Origin: Oppiella nova
Taxonomy: Eukaryota; Arthropoda; Arachnida; Sarcoptiformes; Oppiidae
Direction of reading: 5' to 3'
DNA: 20,956 bases
Assembly: GCA_905397405.1 (NCBI GenBank)
Contig: CAJPVJ010000733.1
Span: forward strand, 1-20,956
Shown here in pieces: positions 10,801 through 18,679 of this stretch. The position numbers were made by a program, and so were the translations under genes. The notes beneath the pieces are model-generated. The model was not told where the DNA came from. It did no database searches and saw only the letters and a list, made by a program, of their open reading frames with translations. Numbering within the stretch: position 1 is the stretch's first letter; the number at the start of each line of letters is the position of its first letter.

Positions 10801-13800
10801 TCACGTGGAAATGGATGGCAGATCAGGTATATCTAGAGATTGTCTCAAATGTTTAATTATATTTTTTAATAAAACTGATTCAATGATAATTAGGTCGACA
10901 CGCAGGACAGAAAAGGACGTATAAAGCTGTGAGTCTTCTATCCATTCCTATTCATAAAGTCTTTGAATTATATCTTATATAAAGAATCTCTTCGATAGAG
11001 CAGTCATTTCGTTGACAATCCATTTAATTTACATTTTAAAGATTACTATTTTATAGGAATTATTAATAGAGTTAGTACTATACTGTATATATTACTAATT
11101 ACATTGAATGAATTACTTAAACATGACTTATGCGAAACAAATTCAAGACCACCCGTCCCCTAATAAGTATATTGAGGTCAACACTGGTCTCAAATCAATG
11201 ATTTAGAGAGAATTTAATAGAATTGAGAAATTGAAGCAATAGTTCGGAAATAAGAGATAGTGTTATAAATAATGTAATTTAGAGACGAAAGCTTTAGCAA
11301 TGTCCGCTGTCTTAGCGGTATGTGCGCTGTGTTTGTATGTATGGATGGGCTGACGGTGTGATTGTATGACAGGTGGCAGAGATGTACGCATTCCTACCGC
11401 GAGAAGCAGTGACTCGTTTTCTGATGTCCTGTTCCGACTGCCAGAAGCGAATGCATTTGCAGGGAACCAATGGCTGCACTAATGCTATCACTGGTAGCGC
11501 CGGCAGTAAAACTGGCCCTAAAAGGTATAGTATTAACGAGTATTGCATTTACTGGTACTGTAGTGAACAGAACGACAGATAATAATTAGTGTCTTTTATA
11601 ATCCCTAACCATTGGATCTGCAGTTCTGTGCGAAAGAGTCTCCTTCACGAGCATAGAGTTGATGGTCAGCCAAAGACAGCACTCGATATCGACTACTCAT
11701 TGCCGTTAACGACGACAATAAAGCGTATGAGAAATGCGGGCTTTGTTTATAATGTTATGGGAGACTCACTCATTGCGCCGACAGCACCATGTCTTGGCTT
11801 TGATGGCCAAGAGGTTGATGATGTAAGTGCTCCACCACTCTATTTGATGGCACTGATAGAGACTCATATTCAAAGGGTTGCTCTTAATAGACACTCTAGT
11901 ATTACGACAATAATTAGTCCTTTTTCTGAATAAAAACCTAAATAGAGTACAGGTTTGCAATATATGTGGAGTAAGAATATTCTGTACGATTCGTGAGTAT
12001 GTTTGAAGGGTTTGTGTGTAAGTGTTGGTAACATTTGAAAGAAAAGAATCAACAAGTTTTTGTCATACAGTTATAGGTTGTCTGTGCGTAAGGCCTGCAT
12101 CGCCTCGTGCTTTGCTCCACATTCAGTCCTAAACTAAATGCTGCTTTAGTTGCCATAGAGATAGGATTGAATTCATTTGATCCAGTAGTGCCCGCACAGG
12201 CAGTTCTGTCAGTTCCCAATGTGTGTTGTACTGTAAGCTTAGCGTTGAATGCAGAACACAAACTCTAGTCGTGGAAAATATTGTGCACACTTTGATACAC
12301 AACTTATATTCCCTTATATTCAGGCATTTCTACTAATACTAAAAGCATTACGTTTTACTCTCGATATACACATCAGCTTTCAGTCGACACTAAACACACA
12401 TTTCTGTATCCAGTGGAGTGTCGATCAGAAATAAAAAGAAATTTTGTCTTACATTTGAAAATATTAGTTGTTTTAAAACTAATTAGTCTTTACAGTGATG
12501 AGAGTTAGTGAAAAGGGTCTGATTAATGGACGCGTAAAAAGTTTTCATGTATTTGAGTGAATAGAGTGAGAGATTGCGAGAGAAAGGGAGAGAGAATGGG
12601 TGAGAGAGAGAGAGAGAGAGTATGTGTGCCTGGAATTGATATCGTATGCAGTGATGGCATACATTGGGTTACATTGGGTTAGGACTGGAAAGACTGGAAT
12701 TTAGTGAAACATATTGTTGTGATGGTTAGAGAGGACCACAAATAATAATCTTTTGGGTGAAACGAATCATTTAAAGCCCAAACCAATTGATTTTTGACGG
12801 TTTGAAAGGTTTGCGAAACGCATCCCAAATGAAAGGCCAATAATTATTGAGTGGACGGCAGTCCACACATTAGAGACATTGAGTTCTTAGTACAACCATT
12901 AGAGACGTTGAGTGGAGGTTCCAAAGTGATGGCCTCTACTTTAGTCTTAGTTTGTATGAGTGTTGCATTTGATCCGAGCATTTCTCTTGTGAATCACATG
13001 AGTGTCTCTTCTCTATCTTCTCTACACTCTGTAGAGACAGCTATAGCTCGTCAGTGCTATCCAATTGGTATCTCTTTTGCCTGTGTTTGGTATGGATTTG
13101 TGTTTAGTGACTGTCTATGCCTTTACTTTCAATAGGAAATGATATCGGAGACAGAGACCGGCGCATCTGATGCTGACATTAGTGCACACAATGGGGATCA
13201 GACCACTGCTGCAAACAGTGACGGTAAATAATACAGTACACTACCAGTGCCTACCAGTGCACACAACATCACTGAACACCACTGCCTGCCATTCCTGCCA
13301 TTCCTTCTCCACTCTATCCTCAACTCTCTAATACCCTCCGCTCTCATCTCATCTCTCCTTTCCTTCAACTCATGTTTTGCTTTCATTCTCCAAATGTCTA
13401 TACCTTTCGCTAATCACAAAATGTTGTGTAACGCAAGACTCGCCGCTAATGAATAAATTTCTATCATTTAATCTCAATCTCTGTTCAGACGCTGTCTGTG
13501 AAGAAATCACTGGCGATGACGATGACGACGATGAAGAAGAAGAAGTACTCGACGAGACCGACTTCGACGAGGAGGCCGTTCCCCTCGACATGAGTCGTGT
13601 CAAGTGTGAGACCGCTATTTGTTTCGATCAGCCCTTGAATATGTGCTCCAAGAGAGCCAAACTCAGCGCTTCCAAGATTGTCACCAATGGTGGAGACAAT
13701 GGAAGTGTGGGCTCTAAGAAGAGTCACTCGATTCATGGCAGCCATGGCTTCTCAGAGCACTGGAATCATAACGGAAAGCGAGTCATACATGAAGATGAGG

Positions 13801-15086
13801 AAGAAGATGATGACGAGGATAATGATCTACAACTTGGAGACAGACTGTTGGCAGAGCAGAGTAGTGGCGCATACGATCCCGAGAGGCTCAAGGCTTTCAA
13901 TGTAGAGACAACTCAATACTCAATACAATTGCATACAATTCCATACAAACCCTTATTAGTGAAACCAGTTTTTGCTCATTTGTTGCCATTATTATCGTTA
14001 TATTAGATGTTTGTCAGACTATTCGTCGACGAAAATCTCGACCGAATGGTTCCCATCTCTCGTCAGCCAAAGGAGAAAATACAGGCCATAATCGAGAGCT
14101 GCGGCCGACAGTTCCCGGAGTTCAGCGAAAGGGCCCGAAAGCGGATCCGCACTTATCTCAAGTCCTGTCGACGTACTAAACGCCATAAAACGACAGCGCC
14201 GGGCATGCCTTCAGGCAATGAGAACGGCAGGGCTTGGAGTGAATCATCCCCACCGACCACTGGCAAGAGCGGGCCGTCATCTCATGTGTCATACCATCTC
14301 ACGTCGCCAATGGCTGAACAAATCCTGGCGACAGCCTGTGATAATGAATGCCAAAACGCCAAAAGGATGCGAATGGGACTCAAACCTATTTCTGTGAGCT
14401 TAGTATGTCTTCCCATCGCGAGCTCCTCTCCCCCTCTCCCCTCTCCTGCCTCTCCTCTATCTCTCCTCTCCTCTCATAACTACTCTTTTTATATCAATAT
14501 TACGATACCATATGAGACTTATCTGGCATTCAGTCTCTCTGTGCCTAACATAACATGAATTCTAATTATTTCATAAAAATTCTATCATTTCTGCGATTCT
14601 TTCTCTTTTTGCCAGAAATTAATAAAAAGCACTTTTATTTTGATTTTATTTCGACTTTCAGTTTATTGACTAATTCTTCTTCTTTTTTCTTTCGCCATCT
14701 CTTTCTGTGCCGTCAGAACGAAGTGTCGAACAGCGGAAACCCTCCGCCTGTCCACAGTTGCACCGCCACCTCCACGTCCGCCAGCGCTGTGCAAGTGTTT
14801 CAACAAAGCGCGACAACTAATCCTAATTTATTGTCTTTTCCATATCAACAATCCATTGCTTCAGAAAACGGTCAGTTTTTTTATTTTCACGATTTTATTC
14901 ATTCACACAAAAAACAATTCGTTTTTCTTTAAAACTTCTTTTCCATTCCGTTGTGCCGTTAACTCTAACAACACATACAATAGTATAGTATTGTAGTTGT
15001 AGTGATAGAAACACTGAGGGGAACAGTAGTAGCAATAGAGTAGTAGTGTTGAGGGAGTTGTATCACAAATGCTAGTCTTATACTCG

Positions 15087-15131
<45 letters not shown>

Positions 15132-15754
15132 GCTATCGATTCAGTTCTTATGTTCCGAAAGATTTTTATTGTAGTCATGCAGTCAGTAGTGGTTCACAAC
15201 TTTCTGTGCATTACTTCTCAAATGAATGCTTAAAATCAAAAGCGAATCATTTCTTCTTCTTTTCCTACACTTTAATGCATTGCTTATCACTTATAATGAG
15301 TCCAATTATGTAATGAATAAATCAAATTTCATTAACAATTATAATTATTACAAATATTAAGCATTACATACATATTAGGGATTAAATCTAAAATGTAGTT
15401 TTAAAATAATGTAGAGATTATGAAAATCAAACTCCATTTCACACTAATGGGACGAATTGAGAGTTATGTTGGGATTTAGTGTAAAAACTGTGGACTCGAT
15501 TGGAGAATATATATGTTTTTATTGATTGATTGTTGATGTGATGTCTGTCAGGCACAGGCAGTACAAGTCTGGTGAATGGGAACACTGGGAATGTGTCAGC
15601 CAATGGTAAGACAGCCCCCAATGGGAACCATTACTCGTTAAACCCGAGCGAAGTGGCGGCAGTGAAGCAACTCATCGCCGGATACCGGGAGTCGGCGGCC
15701 TTTCTCTTGCGATCGGCCGATGAATTAGAGCAGCTTATACTCCAACAAAACTAA
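254..15754 (+). CDS. NOL4: NOL4/NOL4L-family nuclear protein, complete spliced gene (11 coding exons)
   Basis: Joining 254-718, 10139-10178, 10767-10826, 10894-10928, 11373-11524, 11624-11822, 13136-13223, 13489-13901, 14007-14393, 14717-14870 and 15552-15754 gives 2196 nt, 731 residues plus TAA. All introns are GT-AG and all phases agree. Blocks recognised from vertebrate NOL4 are [12 protein letters not shown] (from about residue 74), [46 protein letters not shown] followed by [18 protein letters not shown] (about 478-502), a basic putative NLS (about 526-545), and the C-terminal [17 protein letters not shown] ending in ILQQN. Acidic runs lie near residues 356-365 and about 440. Vertebrate NOL4 is about 640 residues; the extra length here is mostly an N-terminal extension before residue 71 and the middle region. 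The family is nuclear/nucleolar with poorly known biochemistry, so I claim no enzymatic role. Family membership is very secure; NOL4 and NOL4L cannot be separated, since an invertebrate probably has one co-orthologue. Confidence 0.93.
1089..1107 (+). repeat. 19-bp dispersed direct repeat, copy 1
   Basis: AAAGTATGATTTCAGGGGT is identical to the sequence at 3432-3450. It is not low-complexity, and the flanks of the two copies do not appear alike. Confidence 0.85.
1479..1513 (+). repeat. (CT)n microsatellite in NOL4 intron 1
   Basis: A CT dinucleotide run with one CG interruption; 1489-1513 is uninterrupted, about 12.5 copies. A CT-rich flank extends upstream from about 1415. Confidence 0.95.
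3206..3229 (+). repeat. (TC)12 microsatellite in NOL4 intron 1
   Basis: A perfect 24-nt TC run, complementary to the GA run of the same length at 3754-3777 about 520 nt downstream. Confidence 0.95.
3432..3450 (+). repeat. 19-bp dispersed direct repeat, copy 2
   Basis: Identical to 1089-1107, in the same orientation, within the same intron. It is followed immediately by a perfect 7-bp inverted repeat. Confidence 0.85.
3451..3469. repeat. Perfect 7-bp inverted repeat with 5-nt loop
   Basis: TGGGCTG, loop ACTTA, then CAGCCCA. It is a G+C-rich hairpin in an A+T-rich intron, directly downstream of the 19-bp repeat. Confidence 0.85.
3721..3777 (+). repeat. Compound (GTGA)n/(GA)n microsatellite in NOL4 intron 1
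   Basis: TGAG units grade into GA, with a perfect (GA)12 at 3754-3777. It is the only long GA-sense tract in intron 1; the other long dinucleotide tracts there are CT-sense. Confidence 0.95.
5201..5390 (+). repeat. (CT)14 microsatellite and degenerate polypyrimidine tract
   Basis: 5201-5228 is a perfect CT run. It continues as a degenerate CTCTCT-rich polypyrimidine region to about 5390, one of the longest pyrimidine-biased stretches in the window. It gives rise to a spurious Ser/Leu-rich open frame. Confidence 0.9.
6881..6909. repeat. Three tandem copies of TAATATTATA
   Basis: The decamer is repeated three times with only the last base of copy three changed. The unit is partly self-complementary (TAATATTA is a palindrome). 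Confidence 0.9.
7782..7846 (+). repeat. Long (TC)n microsatellite in NOL4 intron 1
   Basis: A perfect run of 21 copies (7782-7823), a short GCC break, and about ten further copies. It is the longest dinucleotide tract in the window and likely to vary in length between individuals. Confidence 0.96.
8501..8530. repeat. (TATGG)6 pentanucleotide array
   Basis: Six perfect tandem copies; the pentamer frame gives the repetitive YHTIP-like open frames on the opposite strand, which are not genes. Confidence 0.95.
8878..8913 (+). repeat. Tandem 13-bp repeat CTACCAGTGCTCA (2.8 copies)
   Basis: Two perfect copies at 8878-8890 and 8891-8903 and a partial third copy. The core CTACCAGTGC also occurs at 7756-7765 and twice in intron 7 (13241-13260). 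Confidence 0.92.
9391..9420. repeat. CA-rich low-complexity tract
   Basis: Imperfect (CA)n with TCA and TAG interruptions; another short CA tract follows at about 9541-9559. Confidence 0.85.
9651..9725 (+). promoter_or_regulatory. Possible internal NOL4 promoter with non-coding first exon
   Basis: A TATAAAAG box at 9651-9658 follows a G+C/CpG-richer patch (about 9285-9610). About 60 nt downstream of it is a good splice donor, GTGAGT at 9720-9725, which could join to exon 2 at 10139. This would give an N-terminally shortened product. TATAAAAG also occurs elsewhere in the intron by chance (for example 8833-8840), so this is weak inference. Confidence 0.2.
10139..10178 (+). CDS. NOL4: NOL4 coding exon 2 (40-nt small exon)
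   Basis: The acceptor is AAATAG and the donor GTACAG, phase 0 in and phase 1 out. It encodes [13 protein letters not shown], the first half of the segment that continues as [10 protein letters not shown]. It corresponds to the vertebrate DEKLSLRRVAVVEDFF region, where the sequence before RRVAV is poorly conserved. The small size makes it easy for gene finders to miss. Confidence 0.85.
10179..10766 (+). other. NOL4 intron 2 (588 nt)
   Basis: GT-AG intron of A+T-rich unique sequence. I see no exon, repeat array or RNA gene in it. Confidence 0.8.
10767..10826 (+). CDS. NOL4: NOL4 coding exon 3 (60-nt symmetric exon)
   Basis: The acceptor is ATTAAG and the donor GTATAT, phase 1 in and phase 1 out. 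It encodes [20 protein letters not shown], close to vertebrate VVEDFFDIIYSMHVETG. Because the exon is a multiple of three with matching phases, skipping it would keep the frame, so it could be a cassette. Confidence 0.9.
10894..10928 (+). CDS. NOL4: NOL4 coding exon 4 (35-nt microexon)
   Basis: The acceptor is AATTAG and the donor GTGAGT, phase 1 in and phase 0 out. It encodes [12 protein letters not shown], matching vertebrate [12 protein letters not shown]. It sits only 67 nt after exon 3. Confidence 0.9.
10929..11372 (+). other. NOL4 intron 4 (444 nt)
   Basis: GTGAGT to ATGACAG, A+T-rich, with nothing recognisable inside. Confidence 0.8.
11373..11524 (+). CDS. NOL4: NOL4 coding exon 5: [16 protein letters not shown] block
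   Basis: The acceptor is ATGACAG and the donor GTATAG, phase 0 in and phase 2 out. It encodes [20 protein letters not shown] followed by SDCQKRMHL, nearly identical to vertebrate NOL4, then a Gly/Ala/Thr-rich linker ending near KTGPK. The CxxC pair in SCSDC has no second pair nearby, so I do not call a zinc site. Confidence 0.93.
11624..11822 (+). CDS. NOL4: NOL4 coding exon 6: IDYSLPLT segment
   Basis: The acceptor is CTGCAG and the donor GTAAGT, phase 2 in and phase 0 out. It encodes about 66 residues containing [18 protein letters not shown], which aligns with vertebrate TSMIDYNMPITMAYMKHMK. The following [17 protein letters not shown] stretch, to QEVDD, matches nothing I recognise. An alternative donor downstream cannot be excluded, because the frame stays open to a TAA near 11931. 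Confidence 0.85.
12602..12620 (+). repeat. (GA)n microsatellite in NOL4 intron 6
   Basis: A run of about 9.5 GA copies within a purine-rich flank from about 12555. It is complementary to the CT tracts in introns 1 and 10. Confidence 0.93.
12661..12680. repeat. Tandem duplication ACATTGGGTT x2
   Basis: Two perfect decamers, followed by imperfect GACTGGAA duplication to about 12700. Confidence 0.85.
13136..13223 (+). CDS. NOL4: NOL4 coding exon 7: Ser/Thr/Asp-rich linker
   Basis: The acceptor is CAATAG and the donor GTAAAT, phase 0 in and phase 1 out. It encodes [20 protein letters not shown] and DQTTAANSD, low-complexity polar residues with no strong family match. The call rests on good splice sites, exact phase fit between exons 6 and 8, and the acidic/Ser-rich character vertebrate NOL4 shows in the same place. 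Confidence 0.72.
13241..13260 (+). repeat. Tandem CTACCAGTGC x2 near the intron 7 donor
   Basis: Two perfect copies of the 10-mer starting 17 nt after the exon 7 donor (13224). The same word occurs four times in intron 1. Confidence 0.92.
13489..13901 (+). CDS. NOL4: NOL4 coding exon 8: acidic region with PLDMS motif
   Basis: The acceptor is TGTTCAG and the donor GTAGAG, phase 1 in and phase 0 out, 137 complete codons plus a shared one. A run of ten acidic residues lies at about 356-365, followed by VPLDMSRVK (PLDMS at 378-382) and [11 protein letters not shown], resembling the PLDLS/QPLNLS-type motifs of vertebrate NOL4 and NOL4L. A second acidic run ([13 protein letters not shown]) precedes [10 protein letters not shown], which joins directly to exon 9 as in vertebrates. 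The exon ends exactly after AFN. Confidence 0.92.
14007..14393 (+). CDS. NOL4: NOL4 coding exon 9: most conserved domain and putative NLS
   Basis: The acceptor is TATTAG and the donor GTGAGC, phase 0 at both ends, 129 codons. It begins [20 protein letters not shown] and continues with [20 protein letters not shown], nearly identical to vertebrate NOL4. The Arg/Lys-rich stretch at about residues 526-545 looks like a bipartite nuclear localisation signal. A second conserved piece reads [18 protein letters not shown] and [11 protein letters not shown]. The leading ATG codes an internal Met and is not evidence for a separate start. Confidence 0.95.
14394..14716 (+). other. NOL4 intron 9 (323 nt)
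   Basis: GTGAGC to CCGTCAG. The first part is a CTCCT-rich pyrimidine stretch (about 14417-14480) and the second part T-rich. No exon is seen. Confidence 0.78.
14717..14870 (+). CDS. NOL4: NOL4 coding exon 10: polar linker
   Basis: The acceptor is CCGTCAG and the donor GTCAGT, phase 0 in and phase 1 out. It encodes about 51 residues rich in Ser, Thr, Asn, Pro and Gln ([15 protein letters not shown] to SIASEN). Vertebrate NOL4 has a variable Ser/Asn-rich linker here. Clear splice sites, a strong local rise in G+C, and phase fit to exons 9 and 11 support it. Confidence 0.82.
14871..15551 (+). other. NOL4 intron 10 (681 nt)
   Basis: GTCAGT to CTGTCAG. It contains a long CT microsatellite at 15087-15131 and otherwise A+T-rich unique sequence. 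Confidence 0.8.
15087..15131 (+). repeat. (TC)n microsatellite in NOL4 intron 10
   Basis: About 22 TC copies with one TTT interruption near 15105-15107. Confidence 0.95.
15552..15754 (+). CDS. NOL4: NOL4 coding exon 11: conserved C-terminus and stop
   Basis: The acceptor is CTGTCAG, entering in phase 1. It encodes a Gly/Asn-rich stretch and then [19 protein letters not shown] and [19 protein letters not shown] before TAA at 15752-15754. The last 35 residues are almost identical to the vertebrate NOL4 C-terminus, so the end of the gene is secure. Confidence 0.95.
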
Positions 15755-16641
15755 TCAAGCTAAACAAACTAGAATTTATATTCAAGTTTTCATTATGGAT
15801 CAAATCAAAATTTTCACAATTATATACAAACACCTATATTTCAATCTATTACATACGCTATTTGAGATAAACTTATTTTAATGTGCATATGCATAGTCTT
15901 AGGTATAATTTTTTCATTTCAATACAATGAACATGTTTTTTGTAAGAATACCTATTTTTAATGTTACATTCGTGCTTGTTATCAATTAATTATTGAATAC
16001 TTTATTTGGTGTGAATTTATGTGCAATTTTTTTATTAATAGCCAGTAATTAATATTGTTTTAAATATTTTTGGATTATTTCTATTCCGAATTATATACAT
16101 TGTATAACAAGTAATATATTTAAAACTAATTATTAGTTAACAAAATATTAGGGGTTCATCAATACTAGATATAATTAATTTAATTCATTATTTAAATAAT
16201 TTAACTTAAATAACATATTATAAGAATTTCATTTTACTGTAAATTAAATCTTGAAACATATCGACTTAATACAAAAAACAATTATCTAATTGTATTAGTT
16301 TCCACAAAAAAACATTTATAGGAAATATACAAACCTTGCCATAAGTAAAGACTTAATTCTACCTCATATTTAAATACACATATCATTTGTATTTATAATA
16401 ATTATGAGTGATTTTTGATTGATTTTAAGTGCAATCATTTGATTATATGCTCTATACATAAGTCTAAATGATTTTTCTCTTATATACAAACAAAACTTAA
16501 TATAATTATTAATATTATCTCCAATTTTGGTGCAAAATAACCATTAATTTAAACAAATTGTAATATAAATGAAATTTGTTTTCCAAATATTTCTTAAATG
16601 TTTGGTTTGAAAGCAAATTAATGTTAAATTCAGAGTATATT

Positions 16642-16698
16642 AATAAATGTTCGTTAATAATGTTACCTTAAAAAAGTATTTTTATTCATTTAAATAAA
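16642..16698 (+). terminator. Candidate NOL4 polyadenylation signals
   Basis: AATAAA at 16642-16647 and 16693-16698 are the first canonical hexamers I find after the NOL4 stop, implying a 3' UTR of about 0.9 kb. The variant AATACA at 15921-15926 would give a much shorter one. In such A+T-rich DNA the hexamer is expected by chance. Confidence 0.25.
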
Positions 16699-16960
16699 GT
16701 TTTTATGATTTATTGTATGCTTTCGTAAATTATTTCATTATGTTTTTCACATAAATTTTTTAAAGTAATATATAATTAAGTTAAAGTTCTCATGATTTTA
16801 AGCTAAATTATTTCGTAAAAATAATTAAGTTTAAATTAACTTTTAATTAATATTTGTATCATATATTCTGTAATTCTGTAGAATTCTATAATTTTGACTG
16901 ATATTGAGCTTATGCTGACGTCTATTGGTTTCGATTAAAGTAAGAGTTTCTAAAAAGTTT

Positions 16961-16996
16961 AAAGTTTGGTATAAGTTTGGTATAAAAGTTTGGTAT
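16961..16996. repeat. Three imperfect tandem copies of AAGTTTGGTAT
   Basis: Units of 11-13 bp differ only in the number of leading A bases. Confidence 0.85.
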
Positions 16997-18679
16997 ACGG
17001 TTCAAACTTTATGTAATTGATCTTACTTACATTTTATTTATAATTTATAATAAAACATACAGTATATCTTGTATACAATTAAAAGTCAATAATCAGAAAC
17101 AATATTTTAAGATCTATAATTATTGTATTTGATATTATTTATTTCAATGTTAAATTAAATGAGTTAAAGATTAAATAAATGGAAATATAATATTCAAGGC
17201 ATTATACTTTATTTGAACTAGTAATTCTGTATTACTTAAGTGATATAATATATTTATATAATATATTTAATTAATTTTATATATAAAAATTATATATTAA
17301 TAATATTGAATACAATTCACTATTCATTTTGACGATATTTATAATTAAAAATAGTGTCTATGTTGACAAAACAGTATATAATTCATTGAAAATTCAAGGA
17401 TTCAATTCATTTTTGTCCCGATTTAAACATCAGGCATATTATTTTTCCAAGTATGCCATTGCATTGAATGAAGTAAATGATAAACACGAGTGTTTAGCAA
17501 ACCTACTGTTGACATCATAACATTTAAATTTGCTATAAATATTTGCAGTAAATTAAATAATAAATTTATATTATTATTTTTTTCTAATAGTATGTGTATT
17601 ATATTTAATATAGTTTTTTGTTAGTATTGAATAGATAATTATAATTTTCTAATTTAGGAATATATATATATATATTTAATATATAATTATATATATATTA
17701 AAGAGAAGTTATATTTTTATTGACTATAGCTTATAAATATAATAATATAGTAATAATATTGTAGTAATATAGTTCAATATATTTTACCGGTATATTTGAT
17801 TTGAAATAAAAAATTATTCTACCTGTATACTGTATATGAATCCATTATACATAATATTTTTTATAAAAATTTCCTGATAACTTAGGAGTTATGTAATGGG
17901 AAAGTGAATAAAAACGTATTGTGTATATAATTGAGTGTACGTCTAAAAACATTTAAATAATATCGTATATTTTATAAAAATGATAATTTTAAATTAGCTA
18001 AATTATTTATTTTAGTTAACATTAACTAAAAATTATTTTTAAAATTAATTGAATATGTGATAAATGTGATCAGAAGTGTGATAATTATATTTTTAAAAAT
18101 TGATTAAATTAATAATTATAAAGTTTCAAATCTTAATATTAAATTACAAAAATATTATAAATTCATTTTGGTTTGAAGGCCAATGAATGAACCGTTAAAA
18201 TGTTGTGCAGTTGTCGTGTATGTACTCCACTCTACTCCACACCACAGTGTACTCTAGAATAATCACTAAATGCTATTTGAGTACTAAATTATAGAAGTTT
18301 TAATAAATACAGTGATATATAAATAAACAAATGTTAATATAAAGTCAAGTATCGTTCAATTGATAAACATTATATTAAAGGAATTGAGAAATTTCATTCA
18401 ACTCACATGTCTTATCAATTTATGATTATGTGATTATAAAGCCATGAATGTATCGACTTATAAAATGTGAATATATCGGTATAAGTAGTACTGCATATGA
18501 CATAACATTATATTTTAGTTCATTTAATCAAAAATAAGTTCATTTTATCTTATATAACTGTAATGTAAATATACTGTATTATAATAATATAATACGGTAA
18601 CACATTAATTATATTTTAACATAAATTATTTAACTTAAGTGAAACAAAAATCAAATATAATTAAAAGTTTGCGATTTCT

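Larger units (their letters stand above)
11823..13135 (+). other. NOL4 intron 6 (1.3 kb)
   Basis: GTAAGT to CAATAG. It contains a GA microsatellite (12602-12620), two tandem ACATTGGGTT units (12661-12680) and mixed unique sequence. An 83-nt exon-like stretch at 12150-12232 has splice-like borders but does not fit the reading phase, so I leave it out of the gene model. Confidence 0.7.
15755..18660. other. A+T-rich NOL4 3' UTR and intergenic spacer
   Basis: From the NOL4 stop codon onward the sequence becomes strongly A+T-rich and loses the CT/GA microsatellites seen in the gene's introns. It holds (TA)n stretches (about 17659-17700), short A/T palindromes, three AAGTTTGGTAT units (16961-16996) and one less biased patch at about 18175-18260. 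An ATG-less 63-codon open frame at about 17329-17520 is not called as a gene. I see no RNA gene or transposon ends. Confidence 0.7.

Noticed and set aside
12150-12232. Exon-like stretch in NOL4 intron 6 bounded by TTTAG and GTAAGC
   Set aside because: Its only open frame needs phase 1 entry, while exon 6 ends in phase 0 where the frame hits TAG at once. Its 83-nt length also breaks the frame, and there is no family match.
12671-12683. Single TTAGG near GGGTT repeats as a telomere-like motif
   Set aside because: Only one TTAGG unit; the local repeat is ACATTGGGTT, not an arthropod telomere array.
12851-13135. 94-codon + strand frame just before exon 7
   Set aside because: No homology; it ends where exon 7 begins, and its reading is not needed to link exons 6 and 7 in phase.
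13370-13745. Minus-strand poly-Ser and other frames opposite exon 8
   Set aside because: Shadows of the acidic coding exon, whose + strand frame has clear NOL4 homology.
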